Assembly: GCA_033026295.1 (NCBI GenBank) | Contig: CM065172.1 | Coordinates: 16,053,165-16,117,164 of the forward strand | Direction of reading: 5' to 3' | Source of the DNA: Channa striata | Taxonomy: Eukaryota; Chordata; Actinopteri; Anabantiformes; Channidae | Length of the DNA: 64,000 bases | Part shown: piece after piece, positions 1 through 14,854 of the stretch | Layout: every line of letters begins with the position of its first letter | Numbering within the stretch: position 1 is the stretch's first letter | Notes under the pieces: model-generated | Told to the model about the DNA's origin: nothing | Databases searched by the model: none | Seen by the model: only the letters and a program-made list of their open reading frames with translations | Program-made: the position numbers and the translations under genes

Positions 1-3000
1 TCACTTTCCTCTTGATTGAATTAAACACCTTTTATGGGGCAAATCAATGGGGCAGAGATGATGGGGGGGGCGGATGACAGGGATAAAGGGAAAGAAAGCC
101 CAGCGTTATGATATGTGGAGGTAAGATCTGTCCCACACACACACACACACACGCACACACACACAGACAAAACCTTCTACAGACAGGTGAGAGGTCTGAT
201 GTCATGTTGTAATTCAGGCACTTCAATGCTTTTAAAGAATTTAGCCATGCCTGGTGATGAAGTAGAGTCAGAATAGTCCTGCCAAGCAATATATGTCCCA
301 GACCCGAATCAATCATAATTACAGGGCTGAGCTGGGACGGTGTATTGAGGGGACAGAGGGATGAGTGGACTCCTTTCCTCCATTCACTTTGATCAAAGAC
401 TGCATATCAGTCACAGAAATGAAATACAGGAGAGCATCCACTCAGAATATTCTGAACCTGTACGAACTTGGGATTGTCAAAGAATTCTTTAATGGTGAAT
501 CCACTTCCAGGTCAACTTGTCAGCTTCTGCTGGAAAGGATTTGCTTTGCAATCTAACAATAGCTACAGGAATTTTTTTGTTTACTTTTCTTTTATTGAAG
601 CTTCATGCTTGTGTCTTGAGCAAAACATGACCAATCGTGAACAAACATATCAGGAAAACACTTAAGGTGCATTTACTTGGGACGCAACCAAGCTGTCCAT
701 TGTGCAGCTCTGAGCTGTCAGGGAGCCTCCATCTGCCCCTTTGCGGTGTGACCGACGCCATCAGCAATAGTCAGACTTCTGTCTATGAGCTTTGGCCAAT
801 TAGGCATGTTGAATAAGAATCAGAATCAGATGTCAACAGTTGGAAAGTGAGACCAACCGGTGCCTATGATGAGACAACAATGCTAACAATGCCAGTACAG
901 CATCTAATGTTGTAACGTAGACATATCATCCATTAGAAATAGTGACATAAAAATGTAACCTCACACCGCTCATTCAGTTTGTACTTATGCAGGCCCAGTT
1001 ACACTTTCTGTTTCTGTTGAGCAACAGCAGAATATGCAGCATTACATGCTCACTGACTCTCGATTTTGTTGTGTGTTCTAGCGCCAATTGTCATCCCAGA
1101 TGAAATCAATTTGACCTGATACTGCAGTTGGTTTGTCGTGACGCACTTTCTTTGACGTTGGCTTGGTGTGTCTCTGCACCAGAAAATCGAGCATTGGTTG
1201 AACTCTGCACATCTATATCGTTCTGACAACAGACATTTTTTTAAACAGTGAACCAAATTTGATGAAGCAGATATGTTTTAGTCTTCTTTATTGCATACAT
1301 TCTTTTCCTTGTCAAAAACCTGATGCCCACATTACCCACCGTTCAACTCTAACTACTGACAGACATGCTAACTGAGGTGACTATAGTCTGTCAGATTCTG
1401 CACAATCCTCTTTAGAGATTTTATTTTTCACAAGCTCAGTCGCACTCTGCAGCACTTAGGCTGACGTTTAGAAGCAGTGAAGTTTTGCTTTACGCGCGGA
1501 CTATGAGTTCATAAAGCATCATCACCGTACCTCTCTGATCACCCATATCAGTCGTGATAACAGATACTAGCAAAGTGACATCATCCCCACAAAACTGACC
1601 TAATCAATACAAAACCAGAGGCTGATTGTTTTAAAAACTCAGCCGTCTTCTAATTAGTGTTCGCCGATTGGCTCTTCCTGACCTTCATTTTCATAGATCT
1701 CACTAGTTAGAAAACAAGTCCTTATGACCTCATGTTGCCACAGGGAGACCACCTGCTCGCTGTCTATCCTAATCCGCTCCTGGACACTGGGCCCTCTACG
1801 ACCATATTAGTCACCAACAGCACCCAACCACTGACCCCACAGCCACCACGCTAACTCTGGCCTGGCCAATCAACGCTGCTGTCAACACCGGCCAAACCAG
1901 TAAAATTGTCTAATGAGCGTCTTGTATAACACTAACATGGCCATTAAAGAGCATTTAAAGAGAGTACAAGGGTATCAGATGGAGGGCTGTGGGTTATGGT
2001 GTCATGGCTTATTACTATTCAAGAAGTGTTTGGTTTCCATTAAGACAGTGTTCACAAGCGCCTCAGGTGTCTTGATGCAAACAGCGCTGGCAATATGATG
2101 ATTCATGCACCCAGGACTTTATAAACAACTTTCACACAGATGAGAACAATCTCCCTCCATAAAAACGCGTTTAATTTCATTTGCAAATACAAAAATATGC
2201 AAAATAAATAAATAAAGCGCATGTGGAATGCGTTTAAGAAAACAGTGACTTGACAGTATTACACAGGCACTCAGTTTAATACTCAGCCATAATATTGCTG
2301 AGGGAACAGGCCCAAGGCGCTACTCTCTTTTATTAGTCATTCACTGGGATTATGGACACATTGCTTCCATTACCTAAGAGAGAGGAGCAGAAGCGCTGTC
2401 CCCGTGGGGTTGGCCAAATAACTCGCACACACACAAACATTAACATACACTCTACGGTTTAAATAGATTTGAGCATCAGCGTGCAGACGCACACAGACAC
2501 ACACATATACACACTCCATCATTAGGATGAACACAGGCTTCTATGAGCCCTTTTTACCAGCAGGATAATAGAATCAATACCGCGTGTAAATAAACAGCAA
2601 CTAAATAGATGCATAACAAAGTTGCTGAAAGACATTAGACTACAGAGGCTTAGTGAATAATCTTTCTGTTTGTGACGCTCTGAAGTTATTTATTTGTGAT
2701 TACTTGTTGCCGTCTGTCTTTGGGTTTCGTCATGCTGCTAGGCAGGGTTGGGGTCGGAGGTCAAAATCGGATTGGACACCCCAGGTGCCACCCCTTGGCA
2801 GAGTAACAAGGTGGTGGGTACACTACCTGCTGTAGAACTTTCAGCTCACAGAACTGACCAAAACCAAAACTAAAGCTGAAAAAATTATTTCTGTTAGAAA
2901 TAGTAATAAAAATATAGAAATATTATGCCCAACAGTTTATTATTTAAGTTATCATAATTTTACTATTTGGAGTTAAAAATTAAAGATAAGTTAAATATTT

Positions 3001-6000
3001 TACATTAGCCCATTAAGATCAAGTTTATATTGTCCAGAAAGGTATTTACATTTTCCCCAATTTAACATTTCTGAAATGTCTGCCCCTGTATCTGTATCAC
3101 TATGCAGAAACAGACCATTGTGCATCAGATCACAACACACTAAATCCACATATGGACTTGTGGAAACATGCAGCCGGCTTTGTACACACATGTTGGTCTT
3201 GTCAGTGGACGCTGATGGATGGCAGCACAGAGATAAAGGATGGACAGATAAATTTGATTTGTCTTGATGCAGGCGAACAGCGAGGTGGCGGGTGCATTTC
3301 TACTACAGCCCCGAATGCATGTATTAAAGTAAATCAATTACCAATCGATAAGATTCTTCAATTTGCATAAATGAGGGTGTTTTGAGCAGAATAAGACATG
3401 TTTCTGGTGTGGTGAGAATGATCTTCACCTTCGCCTTCATTCCTCCGTCAAGCTTTGGTGTGACATTGCTTTAGAAAGAATGAAGTGTTCTGGGAACAGA
3501 GGACTGCATCTTTTTTATGAAGTTATTCCACACACATAAACATGACTGCTGGTCTAATAAATGTTTTTCCAACCTAATTTACAGTGGGAGGAAAAGTTGA
3601 ATAATTACAAGCTTATCAAAATGGAACACACAGGTTCTATTAAGAATATAGTTCCTTTATTGTATAATATGACAATAAATTAGTTCCTAAACTGGTAGTT
3701 GGAACCTCACAGGCAGCCATAATTTAAATCTGAAGTGATGTGACATGATAAACGATAGAAGAAAGAAAAAAAAAGAAAAACATTGACCTTTCTTTTGTCA
3801 ATTTTTTGTTTTGTCATTATAGAAAATGGATTATCTTCATCAGTTTTCAAATCATTAAAATGGAAACATAATTCCTGCCTGTATGTGACAAAATGGTTAT
3901 ACAGTAAAATCACTGTGACGACAGAATAGAGACATTTACAAAAAGCCAACATGATTTTTGATCTGGCTGTTCTTACAGTGGTTGTAAAGGCAGATACTCG
4001 ATATGAATTGGATGCAGGAGCAAATTACCAAGTGGCTTACACCTGAAATAAAAAAAAATCTAATTTGGTTAGTTCACACTTAGTCAAAAAAATAAGTTAC
4101 TTAGAGACAACAAAAACTGATTTTCCTCACTTTAGCATTTAATGTTGATTTATACAATCTGTTTTCACATATTCTGCTTTCATATAATCTCTAACGTCTA
4201 AAACAGCCGCAAACTGACTTTGTGTGCGACTTGTGCTTCTTTTTGTGTTTGTCCGTCAAAAACATAGATTTCTCACATTTCTACTCTGTGAACCTGAAAC
4301 AGTCAAAAGGTAAAAATCCTTAAAGGCAAAAAAACACACTCTTTTATTTTGACAGGCCAATTAAAGTTTGAGTTGAAATTCATGTCGAAACATTTGTCAT
4401 TTAATAGAGTCCAGATGCATGAGCAGGAAAACACGAGCAGCGAAAGTAGCTGTCTGTTGACATCAATTCAGAGAATTAATGTATCCCAACAAATCTTCGT
4501 GTTTTATTTCCGCCAGTGCTTCCATTATACACTTTTAGTCATTAGGTCTGATACTTAATGATTGACACCCAGTTAAAGTGCACCTTCAGTGAATCGCTTA
4601 TCATGACCTGCTCTCGTGCACACAACACACATGTACACGTGCCTATGTATACGCACACATATTAATATTTACTCTCTTAAACACACAAACACACGCAGCC
4701 AAGCACCCACTCTCCTGAAACCCCATCGTGGGCATAAATTTCTCCAGCTGTGACTTAAAAGACAAATAGCCAATAAAAGTGCCAGGGGTGTTCACACATG
4801 CGTTTCTTGCACAATCAAATCAATTTCCTCTAAGTAGCCATAAACATGTTCTCTTTTAAAAGGTGTGAGAGGGGTCCCATTATCCCCAGACCCCCTGGCC
4901 TGCTCCTCCACCCCTGAGGTCCCTCCACAGGGGTCAGCATCAAGGCCTAATCTGTCTCAGACCCCTAGATCTATCTGTTGCTCTCAGATGAAGAAAGATC
5001 AGGACCTCGGCCGCGTCCGAGCCTTCTGATCACAAGACTACGTCCATTAATCAGTAGCAGGCAGCGCGGTGACAAAGAAAGATAGCCTGGCAGGGGTTTG
5101 GGTTCCAGGGAATCCTCGCTGTCCTGCTGCAGGGTCCGGTCTGTGCTCCAGGCTTGTAGTGGTCTACATGAAGAGCCAAACAAGGGGCTCTGTTGTGGTT
5201 GATGTTTTAAATCAGCAGCTGTCATTTTCTGGATTCATCAGAATCTCTAAGATCTGCGTTTGTCCTCATTCTTCTTGCGCTAGTGTTTGGTCCATTGTAA
5301 TGCAGCTACTGTAGTAGCTACAAGGGGGTCCTGAGACGACAATTACCCTGGTTGTCCTTCCCATGGTGAATGATTGTAATTGTAATTGACTATAACCACT
5401 TTTGCATTTAAACCCCATGTAAAACACTCCACCTTCCCCCTCTCTCCTTCATCTTCACTGTCTGCTAAATCTTAGGCCTCCAGCTTACACTCATGGGAGT
5501 TGACACTCAGCTCCTGCAAATCCAGTTAATATTCAGTGGCTCATTAAAGATTGATTCTGAGCTGTAAAGGGTGAAATCACACACATATAACTGCACAAAA
5601 TCGTGCCTTTAGCTTGTAATTGTGCTTTATAGAGGAGCTTTGGTTCTGCTGCTCCCATGGTCCTTGTCAGTGAGGGTTGGAGATGTATAGACCTGCATGG
5701 AGGGGACCATGGCACAGCCCAGGTGGAGTCAGATCCACCTAGGTTATAAGCGCCAGGCCAGGGCAATCAGGCACAGAATTTCCCCCCTGAGAGAGCAGTT
5801 CATTTCTACTGCTGAAATATTTAGGAGTCTGAGCATGCCCTAAGAGACTAGACGTGGCAAATATTAGACACAGCCATGTGTGTGTATGCTCGGGGGAGAA
5901 ATCCCACACATCTTCACCCAGGTGAGCTTTGTTGGGGTCGAACATTTTACAGCCAGCACTGTGGCAAATGTGTATTTTGGGATAAGTTAAGTATTATCGT

Positions 6001-9000
6001 ATTTTTTCCATATTATGACCATTAAAAATAAAAATAATACCAGTTCTCCACATCTTTATTATGTCATGACATTAAGTTTTCTGTTGATTTTGATTTTGAA
6101 AGTCTCTTTCCTGGGTCTTAATTTCTTCCTTTTGCTCTCTGTCTCACTCCCACTTTTTCTGTCTTTCTCCTGACCCCTGTGACCCTGCCAGTTTCCCTGG
6201 AGTCCCTGGCCTGGGCAATGCCACAAACACAATTACCGTAATGTCATTTGCGCCATGGATGAAGGAGGAAAAGTCCTGGCTGTCAAAACCACCTCAGTGC
6301 TACAGCGAAGAAAACACGACTCGACGCATGACGACTCCTGGGTTTGTACAAATGGACAGCTCTCCAGCTCCCCTCCTTCTCACTTTAGACCTCTCACCTT
6401 TTCTCTCTGCCACCCAGCAGCACCTTATTTCTCTTTTGCCCTACTTTTCTTTCCAAACCATTTCCCATGTCTCTTCAGCCACTCTCCAAAATCGTCCCCT
6501 TCCCCCTTTGAGTGTCACTCCCTCACTCATGCCGTGTCAAATAGGGTGAAATTACTGCATTATTAAGTGTGTGTGGAGGCCAGAGTCATCTCATAAAACC
6601 TAATTAAATCAGCTTGTCACATGACTCCCACTCCTATTGCCCATCATGCACAAATATGGAATAAATCACTTAGAACTAGGCTAACCTATTTTTGCCTACT
6701 TGTTTTATATAATTATGAAGAGCAAAAAAAAAATCAACAGACTATTCATGTGTATTATGTAAAAAGGATGGAGCAGCTGATGATTTGTTATCTCTTTTCC
6801 ATTCCTTTATCCCTTACCTCAGCCTTCACCTCCTGCAGTCACTATCATAAAGAACGGCAGGACCCTCTCAATCATCGGCTCAATCAATGAAGATGATTGG
6901 ACCAGTGAACAGGAACACATTGGGTTAACACCTCTAACCTGCTCCGCACCTGATATGACCCAAAGCCACCCAGAGTGCACTCACATCCCATTTGTCACTG
7001 CAGTTTTTCCTGGAACAGAGGCGATAAGATTGAATGGGCCACCATGGAAATATGATTTTCAGTACGCATTGTTAACTCACCAGGGAGAAGCTTTTGCCAA
7101 ATTCTATCAAAGTGTGCAACTGTGTATTAAATGACTATCAAAAGGCCACCTTTCATTTTTCCTGCCACAACCATGGCGTGCCCCAGGACTAACCCCTTTA
7201 CAATCACAAGGAGCCTATTGCTATTGATCCACTGTGGAAAAGGTGTCAACACCGGAAATGACAATACCACAGATAAACAGAGGTGTGACTGCTTTGAATA
7301 TGAACTCGTGGTTAGTGCATCAGAGGGCTGCGTGGCACGTGCAGAGGGCTGGGTTAATAGAGCTACTTTCGCCACGTACAGATGGAAAACAGACCTCCGA
7401 GTCACTTTCTTCCCACGCTACAGCCCAAAGTTTGGTGCTTTGCTGTTTTGATCCATATGGAAGCAGGTGGGCTCAGAGCAAAGAGTGGGCGAGAGGATGT
7501 CCCAGTGGGCGGTGGGTCATGCATCTTGGGTGTACGAAACTTCAGCATCTCCCACAACAGAGAATGGTGGCTGAATGTGGCCTTCAGTGTGTAGGAAGAG
7601 AGCTGGTTAAAGTTTAACCAGCCCCATCCTGTTCTCTGTAACCTTCCATCAGCCAGCCAGAGCCAGGCTTAGCCCCATGGCCTCCACCCCCACTGACCCC
7701 CACCCTGTTAGGGACAGAAGTGATGGATCGCCCCTGTCATTGTGCCCTGTGAGGAAACCACTGCAAAGAGGGGCCTGGACTCCTTGTTAATCTGACCCTC
7801 TGAGCTGGAGTGAACAACGCAACACATTATGACAATCGCCTCCAAAAAAGCAAAAAAATAAATAAAATAGAACGCACGGCATGTAACTAAAGTCATCCGC
7901 CTACATAAGAGCCACAACACTCTCCCCTTTTCTTTTTTGTTCAGCCTATTTCCATCCCAAGCACCCATAAACCATGACAGGAATGCCTTAGAATCTGGGC
8001 GCGTTTGGTGAGGAGTATAAAAAGAACAGAGAAAGTTGAGCAGAAAGAGAAAAATGAGATGCAGAGGAGAGAGGTGGTGAGCAGCTGTGGGGAGTGACAG
8101 GACGCAGTGCAGATGACTAATGGTGCTAGATGAACTTGTGATATTGACGAGTGATCAGTCATGCACTGATGCCATCTCTGCCCCAAACCATGTGTTCACT
8201 AGCACAGGGTGTTGTACCGTTGCTGCTGTTTTTTTTCTGTTATGATTGTTAGAAAAAGATACATTGACCTGACAGAAGGCTTTCATCATCAGAAAAAATC
8301 CACAAGTGAGCCCAGAGAGAACAAGCTAAACAATTTAAATTAGGAAGGTATGGTACTGCAGGCTCATTTATTATCAACCTTGTTTTTAATCTATGTTCAT
8401 TGATATCAATTTATGCTAATTAATTGTTGTTTTAATCTACAGGGCTTGATACAAGCTGAAGAAATACATGTCACTGGTAATTATTACAATAAAACTCCCT
8501 GACACGAGCAGCAAAATGTCAATTAAAGGCTGCTTAGGTGATGACAAGCAAAAGGAATTCATGCTAATTTGTGCCGGTCCTCCCCTTGATTATTACACGT
8601 TTCCCTTAGGTTGAGCTGGCAAAGTTAATTTCTCTGGTTTGTTAAGGGAACAGGATGTCAAGCCCTCACATGGACACGTAATGATGCAGAGGACATGGGT
8701 CAAGTTTAGCAAAGCTCCGCCCATCTGGGTCCAAACCAAAGACGTCGGGTGTCAGTGGACGACAGAGAGGGGCACCATACAGCCCGAGTCCAGTGACTTG
8801 ATCACAGATGGACATGTGTGTATGTGTGAGCGTGGGTGGAAGGAGTTGACACACACACGTGCTGCACCTCTCTCAGCTGACTCTGGGAATATGTTTGCGT
8901 GGGACAAGTCCACCAAGACCCATCCATCAACTGGGTCCAAATACGCCCTGCGCCACTGTTGACACGGGGTTAACAACTTGACACTGACAGAGATGGGCGA

Positions 9001-12000
9001 GGCCTGCAGCAGAATGGAGACGGAGACAGCAAGAGAGATGGATTGGACTGTGATCGACATTCAATTTGAATTATTGCAAATATTTCCATTTAGCAGAAAA
9101 ATGAATACATTATAAGTATACATTCTGCGGGACAAGCGAGAGTGATTTTTCGAGAAGCGTACAGTTTGATCAGAACTGTTTGCACAGTAACAGCAAAAGT
9201 GAAAACAAGCGGTGGCGTGTTGCCTCGTGACCTTGTTCTTACTTCACAGTCTTGCTTTAGGACTAAATCGGCAAGCTTCACTGCCAGAGATGAGTTATGT
9301 TTGACTTGTTCACGAAGACATTTAACTTCCTTCCTCTCAGTAATCACCATGCATTATTACACATTAAACATGCACTAATGTACGGGTGATCAATTCTGTG
9401 GTAAGACAACAACCAGAAAGTGATTAAAAACTTTTAGGGTCCATTGATTTAAAAACTACTTTGCGGGCTATGTGGAAAAAAACACGAGATGTACATAAAG
9501 TAGTAAATCAGGACTGATGAACAGGTCAGGTTGCCGGGAAAGTTCCCGTCCAACAGAGGCCGAGAAGGTAAAGTAAATCACTGAGTGACTATGGCAGGGA
9601 TGTAGGTGGAGGAAAGCGCAAGGGAAATGTAGCGTAATCTCAGCCTCAGCCACGTTATCGGCTGGGCTTTTTAACACAGGGGCCAATTTAATTGCACTTA
9701 AAGCAGAATGGCAGAACATCAATCTTGATGAGTGGATCTGCATCACAGTTCTCCCAGGCCAATCTATCACTATCTACGCCTCTGGGTAGCCTCCATCCCC
9801 CCAACACTAACACGCTCATACATGCCCATACTCCCTCGTCATCCCATCTGCATGCTCCCCATCATGCAATTTTTTTTTGTTTTGTTTTTTCTTACAAAAC
9901 TATAGATTTGCGAAGCTTTCGTTTAATGTTGGAACAAATTAGGAGAATCAATTCATAAGAAGCACAAACAACAATTCAGAGCTTTTTTTTTTCAGGATAA
10001 GACAGGTGAAAAAGAAACATTGCCTTGGTCCATATCTCACTTTGGACATTTTTATGGAAAACAACGACAGAGACCTACATACATTACTGTACATCTGTTT
10101 TTTTATTTTTAAATGTAGGATTCATTTCTCTTATTATTTTTGCACTTTGCAATGTATTTTCAACAGTAACAGTACAACCCACACCCTGTACAAAGTTATC
10201 ACGTGTAAAGTTATCATTTTATGTTTTACATATAATTTGAAAACCAGAAATGTCAGAGCAGAAACATTTATCTATTATGCAGTTTACTGTGACGTTACCA
10301 GGTGATCAGCAAACATCAATGGTACAGTGTCACAAAATTAGTGACCTACCTGCCAAATGTAAATATTCCAAAATTATTCATATTCTGAGTCCGGTTTTGG
10401 TCTGCAGCACTAAACATGAGTTAAAAGCCTGCACATTTTCACTTTTTGCTTTTGATAAATGTAGGGACACGGACCCAGACATTAGTGCTGAAGCCGATAG
10501 TTCTGTGGTTAGAGAACGGTAACTACCTCCTGTGCTGTAAGCATCTTGAACTCTTAGTGGCTATGGAACACTTAAATACAGAGAGTACAGGCTCCATCAT
10601 CGTCATAAAGCATAAAGAGGACTTATCTCGCACTAAAGCTAGGGACAGAGCCTATAGAGGAGTAATGATCCCTTAATGTGGTGGCCTCTCACTCCCAATC
10701 TCCACTTCTCTTTCTGGCTTCCACCTCCTCCTTCCACCAGCTGCTGCATTAGCAGGGATAATAAATGAGACTCCGGCATCACAAGCATAAACTTTTTATG
10801 ACCCACCTAACCAGCCTTATCAAATGTGGATGTGATTACTCCACCAGGTGTCAGATGGAGAGATGGATGGACAGGGAGGATGGTCACGAAGGGATGAGGG
10901 GACGGAGTGCAAAAGGGAAAAAAGTCGCTTTTTTTGGTATAAAATAAAATATTATTTAAATTATGTACGTGAAAAAATATCCATTTGGAGAAGTAGGAAG
11001 AGGAAGTGTTGCAATGAGGATGAGGAGTAAAAAATGAGCTTAGAATGAGGGAGGTGAGGAGTGGGAGGATGGGAGGGACTCGAGTGCTGCTCCTGTGAAT
11101 GGGCTCCTAAGATTGAGTGGACAAGCTGTATGGGCCCGGTGAAAGGTGCTTTTCTCCTCGACAAGATAACTTTGATCCCTCCTGTTTCCACACACCAGTC
11201 AGCAATATTGTTAAGCAGCAGTTGGTTAAAACTTTAACCGAGGCCGTGAGATCGAGGGAGGGGGTCCCCCCTGCCCACCTCTTCTCTGACAGCCGCCTGC
11301 CCGGATACATTCAGAATTTCCTATTTCTTTTGTCCGTGTGTCTGAAATTAAAATGACAGTTACAGCTTTAGTCAGACAAAAACATACTAAGGAGGCGATA
11401 AACATTTGACATGCTGTTTTTGCAATTCTACCTGGCATTTAGTTGTTTGAATGATAAAAAAATATATTTTGTCGTTTTCAAATTTCAACAGTTCCTTCCA
11501 AGAACTAAAACATTTTTTGCCAATTTAGGAATTTTTAAATTATAGAGGTATAAAACACAGTTTGAAAACCACTTTTTTACAGTATATGCAATTACGTAAA
11601 GACTTGAAGATTCCATCATAAAGTGAATATTACAGTTTAAAGTCCAGCACCTGCACATGAGTAAGTTGTGTGAACGTGTCTTTTGCTTGCGGATGTTTAT
11701 AATTTTACAAGGTCGTTTCACTTCCTAAACAAATTATTTTATTATTTTGTGCTGAGATTCATAACTCTCATTGAAGTGGAGGGTTTTCTCACTGTACGTA
11801 GCGACCGTGTCATATTAGCTGTATGACGGATAGCGTGGATGCATGTTAAACATGTGTGACATGTAGTTTTTGTTCTGCCTCATTAACGAACGGCCCCGGC
11901 TATGAAGAGATCAGATTAAAGGTAATTAAAATGACAAAAACACACCATCTCTCTTAATGCCGCTGTAATGAGTGCCTGTGTGCAGTTGAATGCCAGCTCC

Positions 12001-12060
12001 CTCCACCTCTTTTCCTTCCATGTTCCTCCCTCTGCTCATCCCTCTCTCCAGCTCAGCTGT
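1..12060. other. Gene-free flank with unique-looking sequence
   Basis: No open reading frame here has a recognisable domain or a plausible exon structure. All are short and lack splice-consistent neighbours. The sequence is mostly non-repetitive. Several stretches rich in homeodomain-like AT cores, such as 4740-4870, 5330-5410, 8400-8660, 9600-9740 and 10745-10860, read like conserved non-coding elements, but conservation cannot be tested from one sequence. In tetrapods SNAI1 lies beyond RNF114, so regulatory DNA of a neighbouring developmental gene is one possible explanation. That is inference only. Confidence 0.45.
134..166. repeat. (CA)n microsatellite
   Basis: An almost uninterrupted CA dinucleotide run with one CG interruption. 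It is a simple sequence repeat of the kind common in teleost genomes, with no associated gene. Confidence 0.9.
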
Positions 12061-12063
12061 GGC

Positions 12064-12115
12064 TCCAGAATCATTAACCTGGCTCGGTGAGTAGGATGTG
12101 CTGACAGAACACTCT
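12064..12115 (-). repeat. Diverged copy D of a local motif family
   Basis: Read on the minus strand this segment gives CTGTCAGCA, then an ACTCA core, then GGTTAATGATTC. The order and spacing resemble the copies at 12665, 14024 and 14855. It is the weakest member and is in inverted orientation. The GGTTAAT core resembles an HNF1/homeodomain half-site. Confidence 0.35.
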
Positions 12116-12518
12116 GCTATTGTGTTTCCTGTCATCTTCAGGAAATCAGGGCTTCCCCCTGCTGTCGAGGTAAAGCACTGAGTGATGCCAATCTTTCTAT
12201 TCGTTCCTCCTTTCATTTTGTTCTTCTGTTTCTATGTTTATCTCATTCTCTTTACGTCTCTATTCAAAAAACTGCTAACACGCAAAAAAATTGTTGTTTT
12301 TCTCGAATATTCAATATGTCACCAGAAACATAGATTCAGCACACCAACTGAGCGACATTTGAAATATATTTTAAAATATGATTTTAGCATTTTATCAATA
12401 AATACTTATATAATCCCATTTTTAGACGTACCAATAAAAAGTGTTTAAAACTTAAAAGCAAGTCGATTAAACCAAACTGCGTCTGGCACTGTCAGGTGTT
12501 TTTGTTGTTTTTACCACC

Positions 12519-12520
<2 letters not shown>

Positions 12521-12552
<32 letters not shown>

Positions 12553-12580
12553 GTGCATGCTTGTGTGTGTGTCTGTGCGC
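12521..12580. repeat. (TG)n microsatellite
   Basis: Perfect TG repeats from 12521 to 12550, followed by an interrupted TG-rich tail to about 12580. It creates an artificial Cys-Val reading frame that is not a gene. Confidence 0.9.
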
Positions 12581-12664
12581 AGGCCCTGGGCATCCTCTAT
12601 CATGAGCCGCACAGAGTTGACGCTTCCTTTACATGGCAGCTGCAAGGCTCCAGTGATGTATCAG

Positions 12665-12720
12665 CGTCAGCAGAAGCATTGATCAGAACTGGGGTTAATC
12701 ATTGCTTCGGGAACCCGGAG
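12665..12720 (+). repeat. Diverged copy C of a local motif family
   Basis: Contains GTCAGCAG, then TTGATCAG, then GGTTAATCATTG in the same order as the clearer copies at 14024 and 14855. No similarity is obvious beyond about 55 bp, so common origin is uncertain. Confidence 0.35.
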
Positions 12721-14023
12721 AAGATAGAGGCTGCCTGTGGAGAAGTAAGCCAGGAGAGTGGGCGGTTGCACCGCAGGAGGCCTGCAACTCCACGGTATTG
12801 GAATGCTGGCAGGAAGATATAATCACTTGTCTGTTTGTATCGCTATCCAAATATCAGCTGCTCATATTAACTGAAAGATTTGTTCATTTACATGCATGCA
12901 TTCGGATTGACAGTATGTATGAGTGTGTATGGAGTGGGGTCTGATGGGACCCGCAACGTAATCCCTTTAAATGGATGGGCTTCCGAAATGTGGGCAATGT
13001 GAAGCCGGATCTGTGCTGTGTCTACTCAGCAGTACCCATTCACTCCCCTGAGCTGGGGAGTTAATAATTCAAAGAGAACGGTGGAAAGGGGCCATTGGCC
13101 TGAGTGACATGGAGAGTGAGACAGAGACCAGTGAAAGACTAGAAAAAGTGACCACAGTCGGATGAAAGAGTGGGGCACATTCATAGGAGGGATAATAGGA
13201 AGAAATAAAGGTTTCAGCAAGCAATAGTGGTTCACAGGCATCAACGACCAACTCTTCCACGTGCAAAGGCCTTTAATTCCTTTCAGGATTTCCCTGCTTG
13301 TTTCTCACCACCGTCCTGCTATTTCCGCAGTCACTGCTGCCAACATCAAAGTCCAGGATGCTTTCTACAGGTACTGCACATGAGAATATGAAAGAAATAC
13401 ACCAGAACCTACAATTGAGTAGCAGCACAGGCAACACACACACACACACAGATATCTACAGGAATGTCAGCAATGCAAGTAGGAAGGATGATGGGCAATG
13501 GGAATACAAAGACGACCATCTTCTCAGATGGGAGGAAGAACAGGGCAATAAAACAGTCACGTCGAGTCAAGAATCTGCTGATGGCTCACATACATATACA
13601 CAAGTTTGCAGAGACAAAAGAGAATCTGTCAAGCAGATAAAGCCATCACTTCTCCTTTTCATCCCCGGTTTTGTCCAGAGGTGTCCCCCTTTCACCTCTC
13701 CTCTGCCCCGCCAACACTTGTCAGGCAGGAGAGTCATTAATGTTTAGCTGGGCAGTGACGGCAGAACCGACAGCCCTCATCTGTCTAAGAAGACAAGACG
13801 AGAGAGAGGGACAGCCCATCGAAGGATGGCTTTTAGAGGGAGGGATAAATGGGGGAAGAATAAAACACTGGATAAACAGGAAAGGGATTTTTTTTTTCAA
13901 CGTTTAAGGTTACATCACCAAGATGTAAAATGATGCCATCACCATCTATATCGTCTCTTTCTTTTCAGTACATCCACCTACACAACAACCATCTCCCCGC
14001 ACCTTCACTCCCCTCCATGTGCT

Positions 14024-14155
14024 TGTCAGCAGTTTGATTCAGTACCTGCAGGTTAGTTACTCATTGAGCTGAGGAGGGACCCGAGCCAGTGGAACTGTAT
14101 GGACGACTGTCTGTGGACAGCCACTGGAGGTTTTGATTGACAGATCTGCCTGCAT
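14024..14155 (+). repeat. Local non-coding duplication, copy A
   Basis: Starts with TGTCAGCAGTTTGATTCAGT and shares at least four collinear blocks with the segment at 14855: the opening block including the AGTACCTGC extension, a GAGCTG block, GTGTATGG/CTGTATGG followed by ACTGTC, and TGACAGAT. Spacing agrees within about 10 bp. No reading frame is preserved, which points to non-coding DNA. It could be a duplicated regulatory element or a fragment of an uncatalogued repeat. Confidence 0.65.
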
Positions 14156-14854
14156 CGTCTATTCCCATCTGGAAAGACAGAAGACACAAAGCACAGGAAG
14201 TGGAGGGAGTTACATGGCTTTAAATATGAATAGTGCACTGCAGGAGCGGTTAATAATTGGGAAGTGTTGGACTAAAATATAACAAAGCAATGGTCTCTGT
14301 TATGGCTCTGACACTAAACTGTCTGGCTTTCACTTCTGGATATACAGCCAAAGGTTCTCATATCGTTTCCCATAAGCTATTCACAGTAATATCACAACCA
14401 CAATAACAACTTACAGTACAGTACTACACAGTAGTGATATTTAAGAAGCTCTGATGGGCCTCTAATGTAGCATCAAGCCCATGAATCACAGCAGAACATG
14501 CTTTCTCAGGTTACTAATCCATTTCAATATTACATTTTGGGCTGCATTTTGTAATTAGTCACAAATTTACCAGGTTTTCGTTCTTTAGTGTGAGTTTTTA
14601 TGGCTCGTGACGTATGGATTTGATTGTAATTGTTGTGCAAACTAAACAATATCTACATGTTTACAAGGATTTGTGTATTTGTCTCTATGTGCATTTGTTC
14701 AAATATCTATGAGTGCAACTCAGTAAATGAGTGTTTCCCTCCATCTTTCCAGATACGTCAGAAGTTAATGGAGAAGGAGCTTTGATCGCCTTGACAAGTT
14801 AAGTAGAGGGAGCAGAACCATTGTCTTCCAAATCAGCTGTCAGTGTGTTTCTGC

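Noticed and set aside
6241..6566. Two overlapping ~100-codon frames
   Set aside because: Pyrimidine-rich (TCTC/CCTT) sequence yields Ser/Pro/Phe-rich frames in more than one register, which is typical of composition bias and not of a gene.
12496..12822. 108-codon plus-strand open frame
   Set aside because: The frame runs through the TG microsatellite. The rest shows no domain and no splice support; it overlaps the non-coding motif copy C.
13298..13747. 149-codon plus-strand open frame
   Set aside because: Low-complexity Ser/Thr/His content crossing a CA repeat, with no recognisable family or splice partners.
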